A DNA stretch of 64,000 nucleotides from Streptomyces niger (lineage in GTDB: Bacteria; Actinomycetota; Actinomycetes; Streptomycetales; Streptomycetaceae). The first letter of the stretch is position 1; each line of letters opens with the position of its first letter. The stretch covers positions 21,709 to 85,708 of the forward strand of contig NZ_JOFQ01000034.1 of assembly GCF_000718305.1 (NCBI RefSeq), written 5' to 3'. Positions 9,769 through 17,144 of this stretch are shown piece after piece. Made by a program: the position numbers and the translations under genes. The notes beneath the pieces are model-generated. The model was not told the origin of the DNA. It was given only the letters and a program-made list of their open reading frames with translations, and searched no databases.

Positions 9769-9796
9769 GCTAGCGCCGGGCACGCCAGGCGCTAGC
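9769..9796 (+). repeat. Short inverted repeat after rpsA
   Basis: GCTAGCGCC (9769-9777) and its exact complement (9788-9796) enclose a 10-base loop. It is possibly part of a two-hairpin rpsA 3' end. Confidence 0.5.
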
Positions 9797-9806
9797 CGAT
9801 AGCGAT

Positions 9807-9838
9807 GGAGGCCCGTCCCCTTCGGGGGGCGGGCCTCC
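9807..9838 (+). terminator. rpsA terminator
   Basis: A 14-bp stem (9807-9820 with 9825-9838, one G-U pair) closed by a TTCG tetraloop. It also serves the convergent beta-helix gene. Confidence 0.85.
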
Positions 9839-9859
9839 GTGCTGTTCGCCGGGTGGGCG

Positions 9860-10876
9860 TCAGTTCACGGGTACGCCGGGATTGGCGATTCCGCGGCCTC
9901 CCTTGACCGTGTTGTCGCCGGTAATCGTGACCGGGCAGTCCGCCGCGTCGTAGTTGGTGATGTTGAATCCGTAGCGGCCGGAACCCGAAGCGCCGCTGAC
10001 GTCCGATTCATTGCCGCGGAAGACCGTTCCGCACCCCCATCCCGACTGCTGCGTATGCGTCTCGTAGCCGTTGTTGATCGTGTGCGTACCGGTGTTGTCC
10101 TCGACCAGAACGCCGTTGCCCTTCACGTCGACCCACGAGTCGTCGTAGTGGGTCCCGGTGAGCCCGCTTCCGTCGAACGTGTTGCCGATGATCTTGGTGC
10201 CCGTGGTGCCTTCCTTGATGTCGATGTTCTCGCCGCCGACATCCGGACCGATCGTGTTGCCACGGATCTCGACGTTGTCGCTGTTGTCACCGAGGTCCCC
10301 CGCACCGCCCACATAGACGCCCTCGCCCATGCCGCGACCGTCCCTGCCGGTGTCGTAGATCCGAGAATCCTTGATCACGCCGTCCTTGCTGGAGTGGCGG
10401 AAGTGGACGCCCTCCATGTCGAGCCCGTGCACGGTGACGGAATCGATGACGACACCCCGGGCGGCGTCCGCCATGATCCCCTTCTGCCCGCCGGTGACGG
10501 TGAGGCCCTGCACCGTCCAGTACGACGCGCCGTCCAGATGCAGCCCGTAGCCGCCGCTCGCGGTCAGCACCGCCTTCGAGGAACCGGTCAGGGTGATGCG
10601 GGACGAGGCGGTACCGGCGACGGAGGTCTCGAAGTTGCCGCGGTACGTACCGTCCGCGAGCTGGATGGTGTCTCCGGGGCGCGCCGCGCTCATCGCGTCC
10701 TTGAGCTGGGCGGCCGTGGAGACGTTGATCGCTTCGCGGGCGCCTTCGGACGTCGGCGTCGCGTCCGCGGTGGTGACGGTGACGGCGAAGAGCGTGCCGG
10801 CTGCGAGCACGGCGAGGGCCGGCACGAGGAGCAGCGGGCGGGCATGGATCGCCAGGAGAGGTCGGGGGACGCGCAT
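9860..10876 (-). CDS. Secreted right-handed parallel beta-helix protein (polysaccharide-lyase-like)
   Basis: A 338-residue protein with a signal peptide (about residues 1-40, hydrophobic core LLLVPALAVLAAGTLFAV). The opening INVSTAAQLKDAMSAARPGDTIQLADGTYRG is the classic first coil of chondroitinase-B / alginate-lyase / pectate-lyase beta-helices. Repeated coils follow, such as GVVIDSVTVHGLDMEGVHF and NVEIRGNTIGPDVGGENIDIKEG. Cys residues near the C-terminus may form a disulfide. The exact substrate is not readable, and catalytic residues cannot be assigned without a structure comparison. The ATG at 10876 is preceded by AGGAAGG; the longer frame to 11083 has no signal-peptide logic. Confidence 0.8.
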   Translation of the reverse strand: MRVPRPLLAIHARPLLLVPALAVLAAGTLFAVTVTTADATPTSEGAREAINVSTAAQLKDAMSAARPGDTIQLADGTYRGNFETSVAGTASSRITLTGSSKAVLTASGGYGLHLDGASYWTVQGLTVTGGQKGIMADAARGVVIDSVTVHGLDMEGVHFRHSSKDGVIKDSRIYDTGRDGRGMGEGVYVGGAGDLGDNSDNVEIRGNTIGPDVGGENIDIKEGTTGTKIIGNTFDGSGLTGTHYDDSWVDVKGNGVLVEDNTGTHTINNGYETHTQQSGWGCGTVFRGNESDVSGASGSGRYGFNITNYDAADCPVTITGDNTVKGGRGIANPGVPVN

Positions 10877-10986
10877 CCTGGGGCCTTCCTGTGAGTGGGG
10901 GGAGGGAAGACTGTGCGGTGTGCGGTACTTCGTGTGGCGGGTGGTGTGGGGTGCGACGAGCACTGGGGGCGTATTCGTATCCGGCA

Positions 10987-11004
10987 TGTTCGTATGCATG
11001 AACA
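10987..11004. promoter_or_regulatory. Inverted repeat TGTTC-N8-GAACA
   Basis: Same half-sites as the palindrome 5 bases away (TGTTC / GAACA) but with an 8-base spacer. Together they may form a paired operator for the beta-helix gene. Confidence 0.35.
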
Positions 11005-11008
11005 GTGG

Positions 11009-11024
11009 GTGTTCACGTGAACAC
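11009..11024. promoter_or_regulatory. Perfect 16-bp palindrome, candidate operator
   Basis: GTGTTCACGTGAACAC is fully self-complementary and lies 133 bases upstream of the beta-helix start. The size and symmetry suit a homodimeric repressor; none is encoded next to it. Confidence 0.5.
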
Positions 11025-11058
11025 TTTGGGCTGTTGTGAAAGTAGAGTCGGACACGGT

Positions 11059-11106
11059 GACCGTCAATCCCTTCGACCGTCAATCGCCTCGACCGTCAAT
11101 CCCTTC
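11059..11106 (+). repeat. Triple 16-bp tandem repeat
   Basis: Three head-to-tail copies of GACCGTCAATCCCTTC (11059-11074, 11075-11090, 11091-11106). Copies 1 and 3 are identical; copy 2 differs at two positions. They lie in the intergenic region between divergent genes. Confidence 0.9.
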
Positions 11107-11361
11107 GGCTGGGACGACTGCCACACCTGCAGGTTGTGTGACCACCGGGCCGACGCCGATGTGCGTAGAGCGGTTCGCCGGGCTGCCGCATCGGCACCGG
11201 TAAACGCCGGGTGAGGAGGGGGCGTTAGGGGGAGCGGGCCAAACAGTGGGAATTCCCCAGGGGCTTCGACGCCCGCACGTGCGGGTGACAGTTCGCGAAG
11301 CGGGAATGCTTGCGCCTCGTGCCGCGTTGTTCCGGGCGGACATCGAGGAGGAGCGGTCACT

Positions 11362-12315
11362 GTGTTGGATCCCCAGGGTTTGTACGAATGGGAGCCGAGC
11401 GGGCTCGCGGCGGTCGACGCGATCGCCTCACGCGACTCCGCCGGGCTGGTGCTGCTGTACCACCTGGACGGTTACATCGACGCCGGTGAGACCGGCGACC
11501 AGATCGTCGAATCCCTTCTGGAAGGGCTGCCGAACGAGGTCGTCGCCCGCTTCGATCACGACCGTCTCGTGGACTACCGCGCCCGCCGCCCGATGCTCAC
11601 CTTCGACCACGGCCGCTGGACCTCGTACGAGACGCCCAGCATCGAACTGCGCCTGGTCCACGACGCCACCGACGCCCCCTTCCTGCTGCTCTCCGGACCC
11701 GAGCCGGACGTGGAGTGGGAACGCTTCACGGCGGCGGTGCGCGAAATGGTCGAGCGGTTGAACGTACGGCTCGCGGTCAGCTTCCACGGCATCCCGATGG
11801 GCGTCCCGCACACCCGCCCGGTCGGCATCACCCCGCACGGCAACCGCACCGACCTGACCCCGGGCCACCGCGACCTCTTCGAGCAGGCGCAGGTTCCGGG
11901 CAGCGTCGAGGCGCTGATCGAGTACCGGCTCGCCGAAGCCGGCCACGACGTACTGGGCGTCGCCGCGCACGTACCGCACTACATCGCACGTTCCGCCTAC
12001 CCGGACGCCGCACTGACCGCACTGGAAGCGGTCACCGCCGCGACCGGCCTGGTGCTGCCCGGTGCCGCGCACGCGCTGCGCACCGAAGCACTGCGCACGC
12101 AGGAAGAGATCGAGCGGCAGATCTCCGAGGGCGATGAGGAGCTGGTTGCGCTGGTCAGCGGCCTTGAGCACCAGTACGACGCGGTGGCCGGCGCCGAGTC
12201 CCGCGGCAACCTCGTGGCCGAGCCCGCCGAATTGCCCTCCGCCGAGGAGATCGGCCGCGAGCTGGAACGCTTCCTGGCCGACCGCGAGCGCGACCTGGGG
12301 GAGGGTGGCGTCTGA
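11362..12315 (+). CDS. PAC2 family protein (proteasome-assembly-chaperone fold)
   Basis: A 317-residue protein matching the actinobacterial PAC2 family: [21 protein letters not shown] near residue 35, [22 protein letters not shown] near 145, and [21 protein letters not shown] near 215. Relatives adopt the fold of archaeal and eukaryotic proteasome assembly chaperones. Streptomyces has a 20S proteasome, but a chaperone role for this protein is only inferred. The GTG start follows GAGGAGGAG at a good distance. coaE begins 120 bases downstream. Confidence 0.85.
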   Translation: MLDPQGLYEWEPSGLAAVDAIASRDSAGLVLLYHLDGYIDAGETGDQIVESLLEGLPNEVVARFDHDRLVDYRARRPMLTFDHGRWTSYETPSIELRLVHDATDAPFLLLSGPEPDVEWERFTAAVREMVERLNVRLAVSFHGIPMGVPHTRPVGITPHGNRTDLTPGHRDLFEQAQVPGSVEALIEYRLAEAGHDVLGVAAHVPHYIARSAYPDAALTALEAVTAATGLVLPGAAHALRTEALRTQEEIERQISEGDEELVALVSGLEHQYDAVAGAESRGNLVAEPAELPSAEEIGRELERFLADRERDLGEGGV

Positions 12316-12435
12316 CCGACGCCTCCGCGGGAGATCGATGGGGGCTTTGCCTGGCGGCGGAGACTGACGTGATGTCGCCCGAAGGCGTGGGGCCGGCTCT
12401 GGGCCGGAGCCGGGTGGCCGTATAGCGTGGGGCGC

Positions 12436-13026
12436 ATGGTGAAGGTGGGGCTCACAGGCGGTATCGGGGCAGGCAAGAGCGAGGTGTCGCGCCTGCTCGC
12501 GTCGTACGGCGCGGTGATCGTGGACGCGGACAAGATCGCACGAGAGGTCGTCGAACCGGGTACGCCCGGCCTCGCCGCCGTCGTCGAAGCGTTCGGTACG
12601 GACGTACTGACCCCGGAAGGCGCGCTGGACCGTCCCAAACTGGGTGCCGTCGTCTTCGCCGATCCCGACAGACTCAAGGCGCTCAACGCCATCGTGCACC
12701 CCCTCGTCGGCGCCCGATCCGCCGAGCTGGAGGCCGCGGCCGGCGAGGATGCGGTGGTCGTCCACGACGTGCCGCTGCTGACCGAGAACGGCCTCGCCCC
12801 CCTCTACGACGTGATCGTCGTGGTCGACGCCAGCCCCGAAACGCAACTGCGGCGACTGGTGGAGTTGCGCGGCATGACCGAGGACGAGGCCAAGGCCCGT
12901 ATGAGCGCTCAGGCCGACCGGAAGCAGCGCCTCGCGATCGCGGACCACGTCATCGACAACGAAGGGCCGTTGGAGGATCTCGAGCCGCAGGTGCGCGAGG
13001 TCTGGGAGCGGCTGCGGGCTCGCTGA
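12436..13026 (+). CDS. coaE: Dephospho-CoA kinase
   Basis: A 196-residue enzyme that phosphorylates the 3'-OH of dephospho-CoA, the last step of CoA synthesis. The P-loop is [11 protein letters not shown] (5-15); the [13 protein letters not shown]oA-binding segment and the lid region [20 protein letters not shown] are present. The length is that of the core enzyme without the C-terminal DUF fusion found in mycobacteria. TATAGC at 12421-12426 lies 9 bases before the ATG, so the mRNA may be leaderless. Confidence 0.96.
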   Translation: MVKVGLTGGIGAGKSEVSRLLASYGAVIVDADKIAREVVEPGTPGLAAVVEAFGTDVLTPEGALDRPKLGAVVFADPDRLKALNAIVHPLVGARSAELEAAAGEDAVVVHDVPLLTENGLAPLYDVIVVVDASPETQLRRLVELRGMTEDEAKARMSAQADRKQRLAIADHVIDNEGPLEDLEPQVREVWERLRAR

Positions 13027-13052
13027 GACCGGGCGGGCGGTAGCCTCACGCC

Positions 13053-13424
13053 ATGACTGCTACCGATCTTGGCCCAGCGTCGTTCGTCGTCAACATACCG
13101 GGCGTTCCCGACGCCGAACTGGATCCCGAGCCCCTGGAGCCGGACCAGATCATCTCCGGCGACCCGGTCGTCACCGGCAAGGTGTTCTGGGAGGCCCCGG
13201 ACGGCAAGCAGATCCGCGGCATCTGGCAGATCACGCCGGGCGTCGTGACGGACATCGAGGCCAACGAACTGTTCGTGGTCGTGTCCGGCCGCGCCACCAT
13301 CGAGGTCGAGGGTGGATCCACTCTGGAGGTGGGCCCCGGCGACGCGTGCTTCCTGCGCGAAGGCGACCGAACCCGGTGGACGGTGCACGAGACGCTTCGG
13401 AAGGCGTATCACATCAGCCTCTAG
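13053..13424 (+). CDS. Cupin domain-containing protein (Cupin_3 type)
   Basis: A 123-residue single cupin barrel. Motifs FWEAPDGKQIRGIWQITPG, ELFVVVSGRATIEVEGG and LEVGPGDACFLREGDRTRW match the Cupin_3 group, small beta-barrels that resemble ureidoglycine aminohydrolase cupins. The typical metal-binding His residues are largely absent, so catalysis is doubtful. A TAGCCT hexamer at 13041-13046 just before the ATG suggests a leaderless transcript. Confidence 0.8.
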   Translation: MTATDLGPASFVVNIPGVPDAELDPEPLEPDQIISGDPVVTGKVFWEAPDGKQIRGIWQITPGVVTDIEANELFVVVSGRATIEVEGGSTLEVGPGDACFLREGDRTRWTVHETLRKAYHISL

Positions 13425-13776
13425 CGCCCGGAGCACTCGGGCGGCTGCCTTGGCGACCCCCGGCCGGGGCCGCTGTGACGGGTGGAGGATGTGACCGGGC
13501 GTGGCTGTGACGGGTGGCGGCTGGGACTGGGGGGCCGGATGTGACGGATGGAGCTGTTAATGGCGGGCGGTCGGCGCGCCGGTTCGGAGGCGAAAGGGTG
13601 AGCTGGCCCCAGCCGGGGAATGCGGTGCTAAGCGGGCTTGTTGGGAACTACGCAACGACTTGGCGGCCGAACGCGTCGGGTTGCCCGAATCGCCAGGAGG
13701 CGGCGAGCCGCCTGAACGTGGCAGCCGAACGCGGCAGCCGCTGGTACATGGCGGGTGCCCGTGCAGCGGGTGCCCG

Positions 13777-13848
13777 TACGTACGACCAGGCGGGCTGCCG
13801 TACGTACGACCAGGCGGGCTGCCGTACGTAGGAACAGGCGAGCTGCCG
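13777..13848 (+). repeat. Three tandem 24-bp repeats
   Basis: Units 13777-13800 and 13801-13824 are identical, each beginning TACGTACGACCAGG; unit 13825-13848 differs at three positions. Confidence 0.9.
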
Positions 13849-13866
13849 TCCGTGCGAGGTGAGTCG

Positions 13867-13915
13867 CCTGTACGCGTCGGAAGCTTGTACGCGTCGGAGA
13901 CCTGTACGCGTCGGA
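13867..13915 (+). repeat. Three 17-bp-period repeats directly upstream of the TPR gene
   Basis: CCTGTACGCGTCGGA at 13867 and 13901, and CTTGTACGCGTCGGA at 13884; each contains the palindromic ACGCGT core. The last copy ends 12 bases before the GTG and overlaps the ribosome-binding region. Confidence 0.9.
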
Positions 13916-13927
13916 GAGGAGACGGCC

Positions 13928-14365
13928 GTGACCGAGCGCACCCCCGAGACACACGTCATCGACTTCCGCGCGGCTGAGCAACTGTTGGCCGCGCGCGATC
14001 CGCGGGGTGCTGTTCAGCTCCTGGACCCGGTCATCGCCGCCCACCCGGAGAACACCGCCGCCCGGCTGTTGCGGGCTAGGGCCTTCTTCCTTGCCGCTCA
14101 ACTGCGCCCTGCCGAGCTGGAGTTCCAGGTCGTCCTTGAGCGTGAACCCGACAACTCCTTCGCACACTTCGCGCTCGGCCGCACGCTCGAGCGCGCCAAT
14201 CGCCCCGACGAGGCGCTGCGCCACTTCCGCCTGGCCGCCGCGCTGGACCCGCGTCCGGACTTCATCGAGGCGGCACGGTTTCCGCTGCCGCCGGGCGACT
14301 CGGACGACTTTGGCGACTCGGACGGCTCTGGTGACTCGGGCGACTTGGGTGGCCGGGAGGGGTGA
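13928..14365 (+). CDS. Tetratricopeptide-repeat protein
   Basis: A 145-residue protein made of about three TPR helical pairs (residues 15-110), with characteristic spacing in PRGAVQLLDPVIAAHPENTAARLLRARAFF and SFAHFALGRTLERANRPDEALRHFRLAAALDP. The C-terminus is an Asp/Gly/Ser low-complexity tail. It probably acts as a protein-interaction adaptor; the partner is unknown. The GTG at 13928 is preceded by GGAGAGGAGA; the upstream in-frame ATG at 13859 would translate the repeat DNA and is less likely. Confidence 0.8.
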   Translation: MTERTPETHVIDFRAAEQLLAARDPRGAVQLLDPVIAAHPENTAARLLRARAFFLAAQLRPAELEFQVVLEREPDNSFAHFALGRTLERANRPDEALRHFRLAAALDPRPDFIEAARFPLPPGDSDDFGDSDGSGDSGDLGGREG

Positions 14366-14386
14366 GCTGGGGGAGCGGACCTCGAC

Positions 14387-14803
14387 TTATGGGTCTTCGC
14401 TATCGCTTCGGCCATCGTCGTCGTTACTGTCACTGTCGCCGCCACCGCAGCGGTCCTGGTCACGCCCACGGCCACGCCCGCGATCGCCGCTGGGCCCGCG
14501 ACCACTGCTAGGCCCGCGGCCATCGCTGGGGATGTACCCCACGGTGCGTCCCCAGTCCGGTTCGTACGGGGGCACATCCTTGCCGGGCTGGTAGTGCGGC
14601 CCCTGGCGTATGTGGCGGCACACGATCACGAGGTCCGCGGCGGCCAGACCCACCACCACCGCACAGGCCGCCGCCCACCCGGGGCGTCCGGCGATCACGA
14701 AGATGGCGACCCCGGCGGCCGCCCAGACCAGCCCCCACAGCGCGAGTGCCCGACGCGTCTTCAATGCGCTCCGCGCTTCGACAGGCTCACTGCCCGTACG
14801 CAT
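14387..14803 (-). CDS. DUF6343 family membrane protein
   Basis: A 138-residue protein with two membrane helices (about residues 18-38 and 44-62), followed by the conserved HIRQGPHYQPGKDVPPYEPDWG and a disordered Gly/Arg/Asp tail. It is a small Streptomyces-specific family of unknown function. The ATG follows GAGGAG at very short spacing. Confidence 0.75.
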   Translation of the reverse strand: MRTGSEPVEARSALKTRRALALWGLVWAAAGVAIFVIAGRPGWAAACAVVVGLAAADLVIVCRHIRQGPHYQPGKDVPPYEPDWGRTVGYIPSDGRGPSSGRGPSGDRGRGRGRDQDRCGGGDSDSNDDDGRSDSEDP

Positions 14804-14985
14804 CTCTCCTCACCATTCACCCTGCCTCGTCGCCGTCCACCGGCCTCGGCTCATCGAGAGGCCCAGTTGGCCGGCTCCCTACCTTCCCGGCATGCTCCGG
14901 CCGTCTGAGCTGCTGTCTTCCTCAACCCGGGCTGCTCCCTTCTCCTCCAGCTCTTCCTCAAGGATCCTCCGGTCGGGGCTGCCCG

Positions 14986-16743
14986 TCACGTGGCTGCTTC
15001 GGCCTGTGGACAACTTGCGAGAGAACTCGGAACGGGAGGGGGATCGCTACCTTCCGTGTTCGCGCCCCGGCGTTCGGCACGGGCTCCGACGTCACCGCTT
15101 CGACGCCACCGTTCCGACGCCGCCGCTCCGATGTCACCCGCCGGGTGACTGTTGATCCAGGAGAGTCCGCCGAGGTCGAGGCGTCGCCGGGCTCGGGTGA
15201 CCGCCACGTACGCCAGCCGCGCTTCAGCGAGGTCGATCGGGCCCGGCAGACGTTCGCCGTTCTCGTCGGTGTCCTCCAGCTCGACCGGCTCCGTGAAATC
15301 GGCAGCGATGCGCACGCTCGGCCACTCCCGCCCCTTCGCGCGATGGGCGGTCGACACCGTGGTCTCGGCCGTCTTCTCGCTCGACAGGCACCGCAGTGCA
15401 CGGAGGACGTTCTCGGCGCTGTGCTCGTCGAGCAGCTCGACCAGCGGCAGCAGGTCCCGGCCGGACGGGTCGGAGGTGGCGTACTCCCGTAGTTCCTCCC
15501 AGGACTCGAACAGCATCAGCTCCGGGTGGGTGGTCCGTCTACCGCCCTGGAGGTCATGGGCAGCCCGGGCCAGTGTGGTCAGCGTTTCGTCACCGCCGGC
15601 CAGTGCCACTCTGCGCCCGTCCGACAACAACCTCATGACCTCGGCCATCGCGCCGGCGTTGGAACGGCACAGGACCGCATCGGGGCGAGGAACGGGGCCC
15701 AGCTCTGTGTCGAGCAATCGTGATCCCGTGAGCCGGACGGGGGCGTCGACGATGGCCAGCCAGCGGTTCGCTTCCACCGCCAGTACAGGACCGAAACGGA
15801 ACGAGCGGGAGAGCGTGAGCTGTCTGCCGCGGAACCCGGTCATCACATCGCGTGCGCCTCGCCAGCCGTAGATGGCCTGGGCGGAGTCACCGACGAGAAC
15901 GAGCTGGGCATGTGCACGCTGGGCGTTGAAGACCTGCTCGACCACCGGGTTGGTGTCCTGAGCTTCGTCCAGGAGCAAGAAGTCGGTCTCGATGAGTGGT
16001 GCGCTCAACGCCCACATCTTGAGGTAGTGGTCGTGCTCGAAGCGGACAGCTCCACGATCCGGCTTCTGCAGGTCGGCCCACGCCTTGCGGGCGTAGGGGA
16101 GGGCGATCTCTGCCAGCTGATCGTGTTGTGCGTCCGCCTCGGCGCCGCGGAGACGTGGCACGTGTGCGGCAGTGAGTGTCGGATCGGCGGATCGGCAGAA
16201 GTTGGTGACCGTGCCCAGGACTGTGCAGGAGAGGGCCTTGCTGGTCACTGTTCGTGAGCCGAGACTCAGTCGAAACCCTGCGTCGATGCCCAGAGCGGCG
16301 CCGGTGCGCCAGCCTGCCTGGCGCGGGGCGCTCATCCGCCGCCGGAATCGGTGGCCGACGGCCGCGTACGCCAGGGAGTGCGCCGTACTGCATGTGACAT
16401 GGGCGGGAAAGCGCCGGGCTGCGTCCTGCGCGATGGCTTTGTTGAAGGCGAGGTATCGGCCGGGGCGGCGGGTGCTGCGGGCGAGCAGGGCCAGCGTGGT
16501 CGTCTTGCCCGTGCCCGCCCCGGCCTGGATCACCAGATGGTCGCCTGCGTGAAAGGCGTCGGCGGCGGCCAGCTGCTCGTCGGTGGGGGAGTGGCGAGTG
16601 ACTCCTGCCGAACCGCGGTCGGGTTGTGCGTCGGGCGGTCGGCTCCGGTTGCGTGGCGTGCCGGGCGAGGGCGTGGGCCCGGCCACTGAGGAGGCAATGA
16701 GGGCGCGGGTCGGGGCGGTGAGCGTACGGGGCTGGTCGGACAT
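14986..16743 (-). CDS. UvrD/Rep-type superfamily 1 ATP-dependent DNA helicase
   Basis: A 585-residue helicase. Walker A is AGAGTGKTT; motif Ia, motif II LLLDEAQDTNP, motif III VLVGDSAQAIYGWRGA, motif IV SRSFRFG, motif V TVSTAHRAKGREWPSVRIA and motif VI AYVAVTRARRRLDLG are all visible. It is shorter than UvrD or PcrA (about 720-800) and lacks the large 2B insertions, more like the compact SF1 helicases that act alone. The ATG at 16743 sits behind CAGGAGGAG. It is divergent from the SNF2 operon across about 400 bases, and a weak PafBC-type promoter lies upstream. Confidence 0.88.
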   Translation of the reverse strand: MSDQPRTLTAPTRALIASSVAGPTPSPGTPRNRSRPPDAQPDRGSAGVTRHSPTDEQLAAADAFHAGDHLVIQAGAGTGKTTTLALLARSTRRPGRYLAFNKAIAQDAARRFPAHVTCSTAHSLAYAAVGHRFRRRMSAPRQAGWRTGAALGIDAGFRLSLGSRTVTSKALSCTVLGTVTNFCRSADPTLTAAHVPRLRGAEADAQHDQLAEIALPYARKAWADLQKPDRGAVRFEHDHYLKMWALSAPLIETDFLLLDEAQDTNPVVEQVFNAQRAHAQLVLVGDSAQAIYGWRGARDVMTGFRGRQLTLSRSFRFGPVLAVEANRWLAIVDAPVRLTGSRLLDTELGPVPRPDAVLCRSNAGAMAEVMRLLSDGRRVALAGGDETLTTLARAAHDLQGGRRTTHPELMLFESWEELREYATSDPSGRDLLPLVELLDEHSAENVLRALRCLSSEKTAETTVSTAHRAKGREWPSVRIAADFTEPVELEDTDENGERLPGPIDLAEARLAYVAVTRARRRLDLGGLSWINSHPAGDIGAAASERWRRSGDVGARAERRGANTEGSDPPPVPSSLASCPQAEAAT

Positions 16744-16858
16744 GAGTCTCCTCCTGCGGGATCGTGTGGGTCGGGTTCGGGTGGTGGGCGGACCGGCGGC
16801 AAGGCGCTGACGTCTGTTCGCCGCGCTCGCCGCACTCACCGCGCTCGCCGCGTTCGGT

Positions 16859-16881
16859 GAACTACGGAGAGTTACTGACGT
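16859..16881 (-). promoter_or_regulatory. Weak PafBC/RecA-NDp-like promoter for the UvrD-like helicase
   Basis: On the minus strand, ACGTCAGTAAC, six bases, then TAGTTC: 8 of 11 matches to TTGTCAGTGGC with the exact N6 spacing and a TAG-start -10. Confidence 0.35.
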
Positions 16882-16977
16882 GGGAACGTTAGCGGATCGC
16901 GGTGAGTTGTGGGCGGTGAATTTTTGACCAGCGACTATGCCTGTGGATAACCGTTCGGCGGGGCGGCTGGTCGGGCG

Positions 16978-16988
16978 TTGTCAGTGCC
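16978..16988 (+). promoter_or_regulatory. TTGTCAGTGCC element upstream of the SNF2 operon
   Basis: 10 of 11 matches to the PafBC-type upstream box, but the hexamer at the right spacing (TTCCAT) is a poor -10, so activity is uncertain. Confidence 0.4.
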
Positions 16989-17144
16989 GTCTGCTTCCAT
17001 GAATTTCACGTTGGGTCGCGGCATCGCCGCCGCGGTCGCTCAGCGGACGCAAGGGGGAACAGATGGAGGCGACCGTAGACTCGCGAGTCGGGGCACGACA
17101 CGAACGGAACGACATGGCAAGACGGTGGGAGATGAGCGCGGAGG

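Larger units (their letters stand above)
10877..11361. other. Repeat- and palindrome-rich intergenic region
   Basis: 485 bases between the divergent beta-helix and PAC2 genes. It holds a perfect 16-bp palindrome, a related looser inverted repeat and a triple 16-bp tandem repeat, listed separately. No further gene is seen. Confidence 0.6.
13425..13927. other. Intergenic region with two minisatellite arrays
   Basis: About 500 bases between the cupin and TPR genes. No open frame has convincing start signals or recognisable protein. It contains the 24-bp and 17-bp arrays listed next. Confidence 0.6.
16744..17144. other. Divergent regulatory region between UvrD-like and SNF2 helicase genes
   Basis: About 400 bases. 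It contains candidate PafBC-like elements pointing both ways (below) and an alternative start with a strong ribosome-binding site at 17063 that is out of frame with SNF2. No separate gene is evident. Confidence 0.5.

Noticed and set aside
8149..9783. 544-codon minus-strand frame opposite rpsA
   Set aside because: It is antisense to a ribosomal protein gene with strong codon bias.
13514..13831. 105-codon plus-strand frame over the 24-bp repeats (ends in YDQAGCRT repeats)
   Set aside because: No ribosome-binding site, no homology recognised, ends inside the repeat array; better explained as minisatellite DNA.
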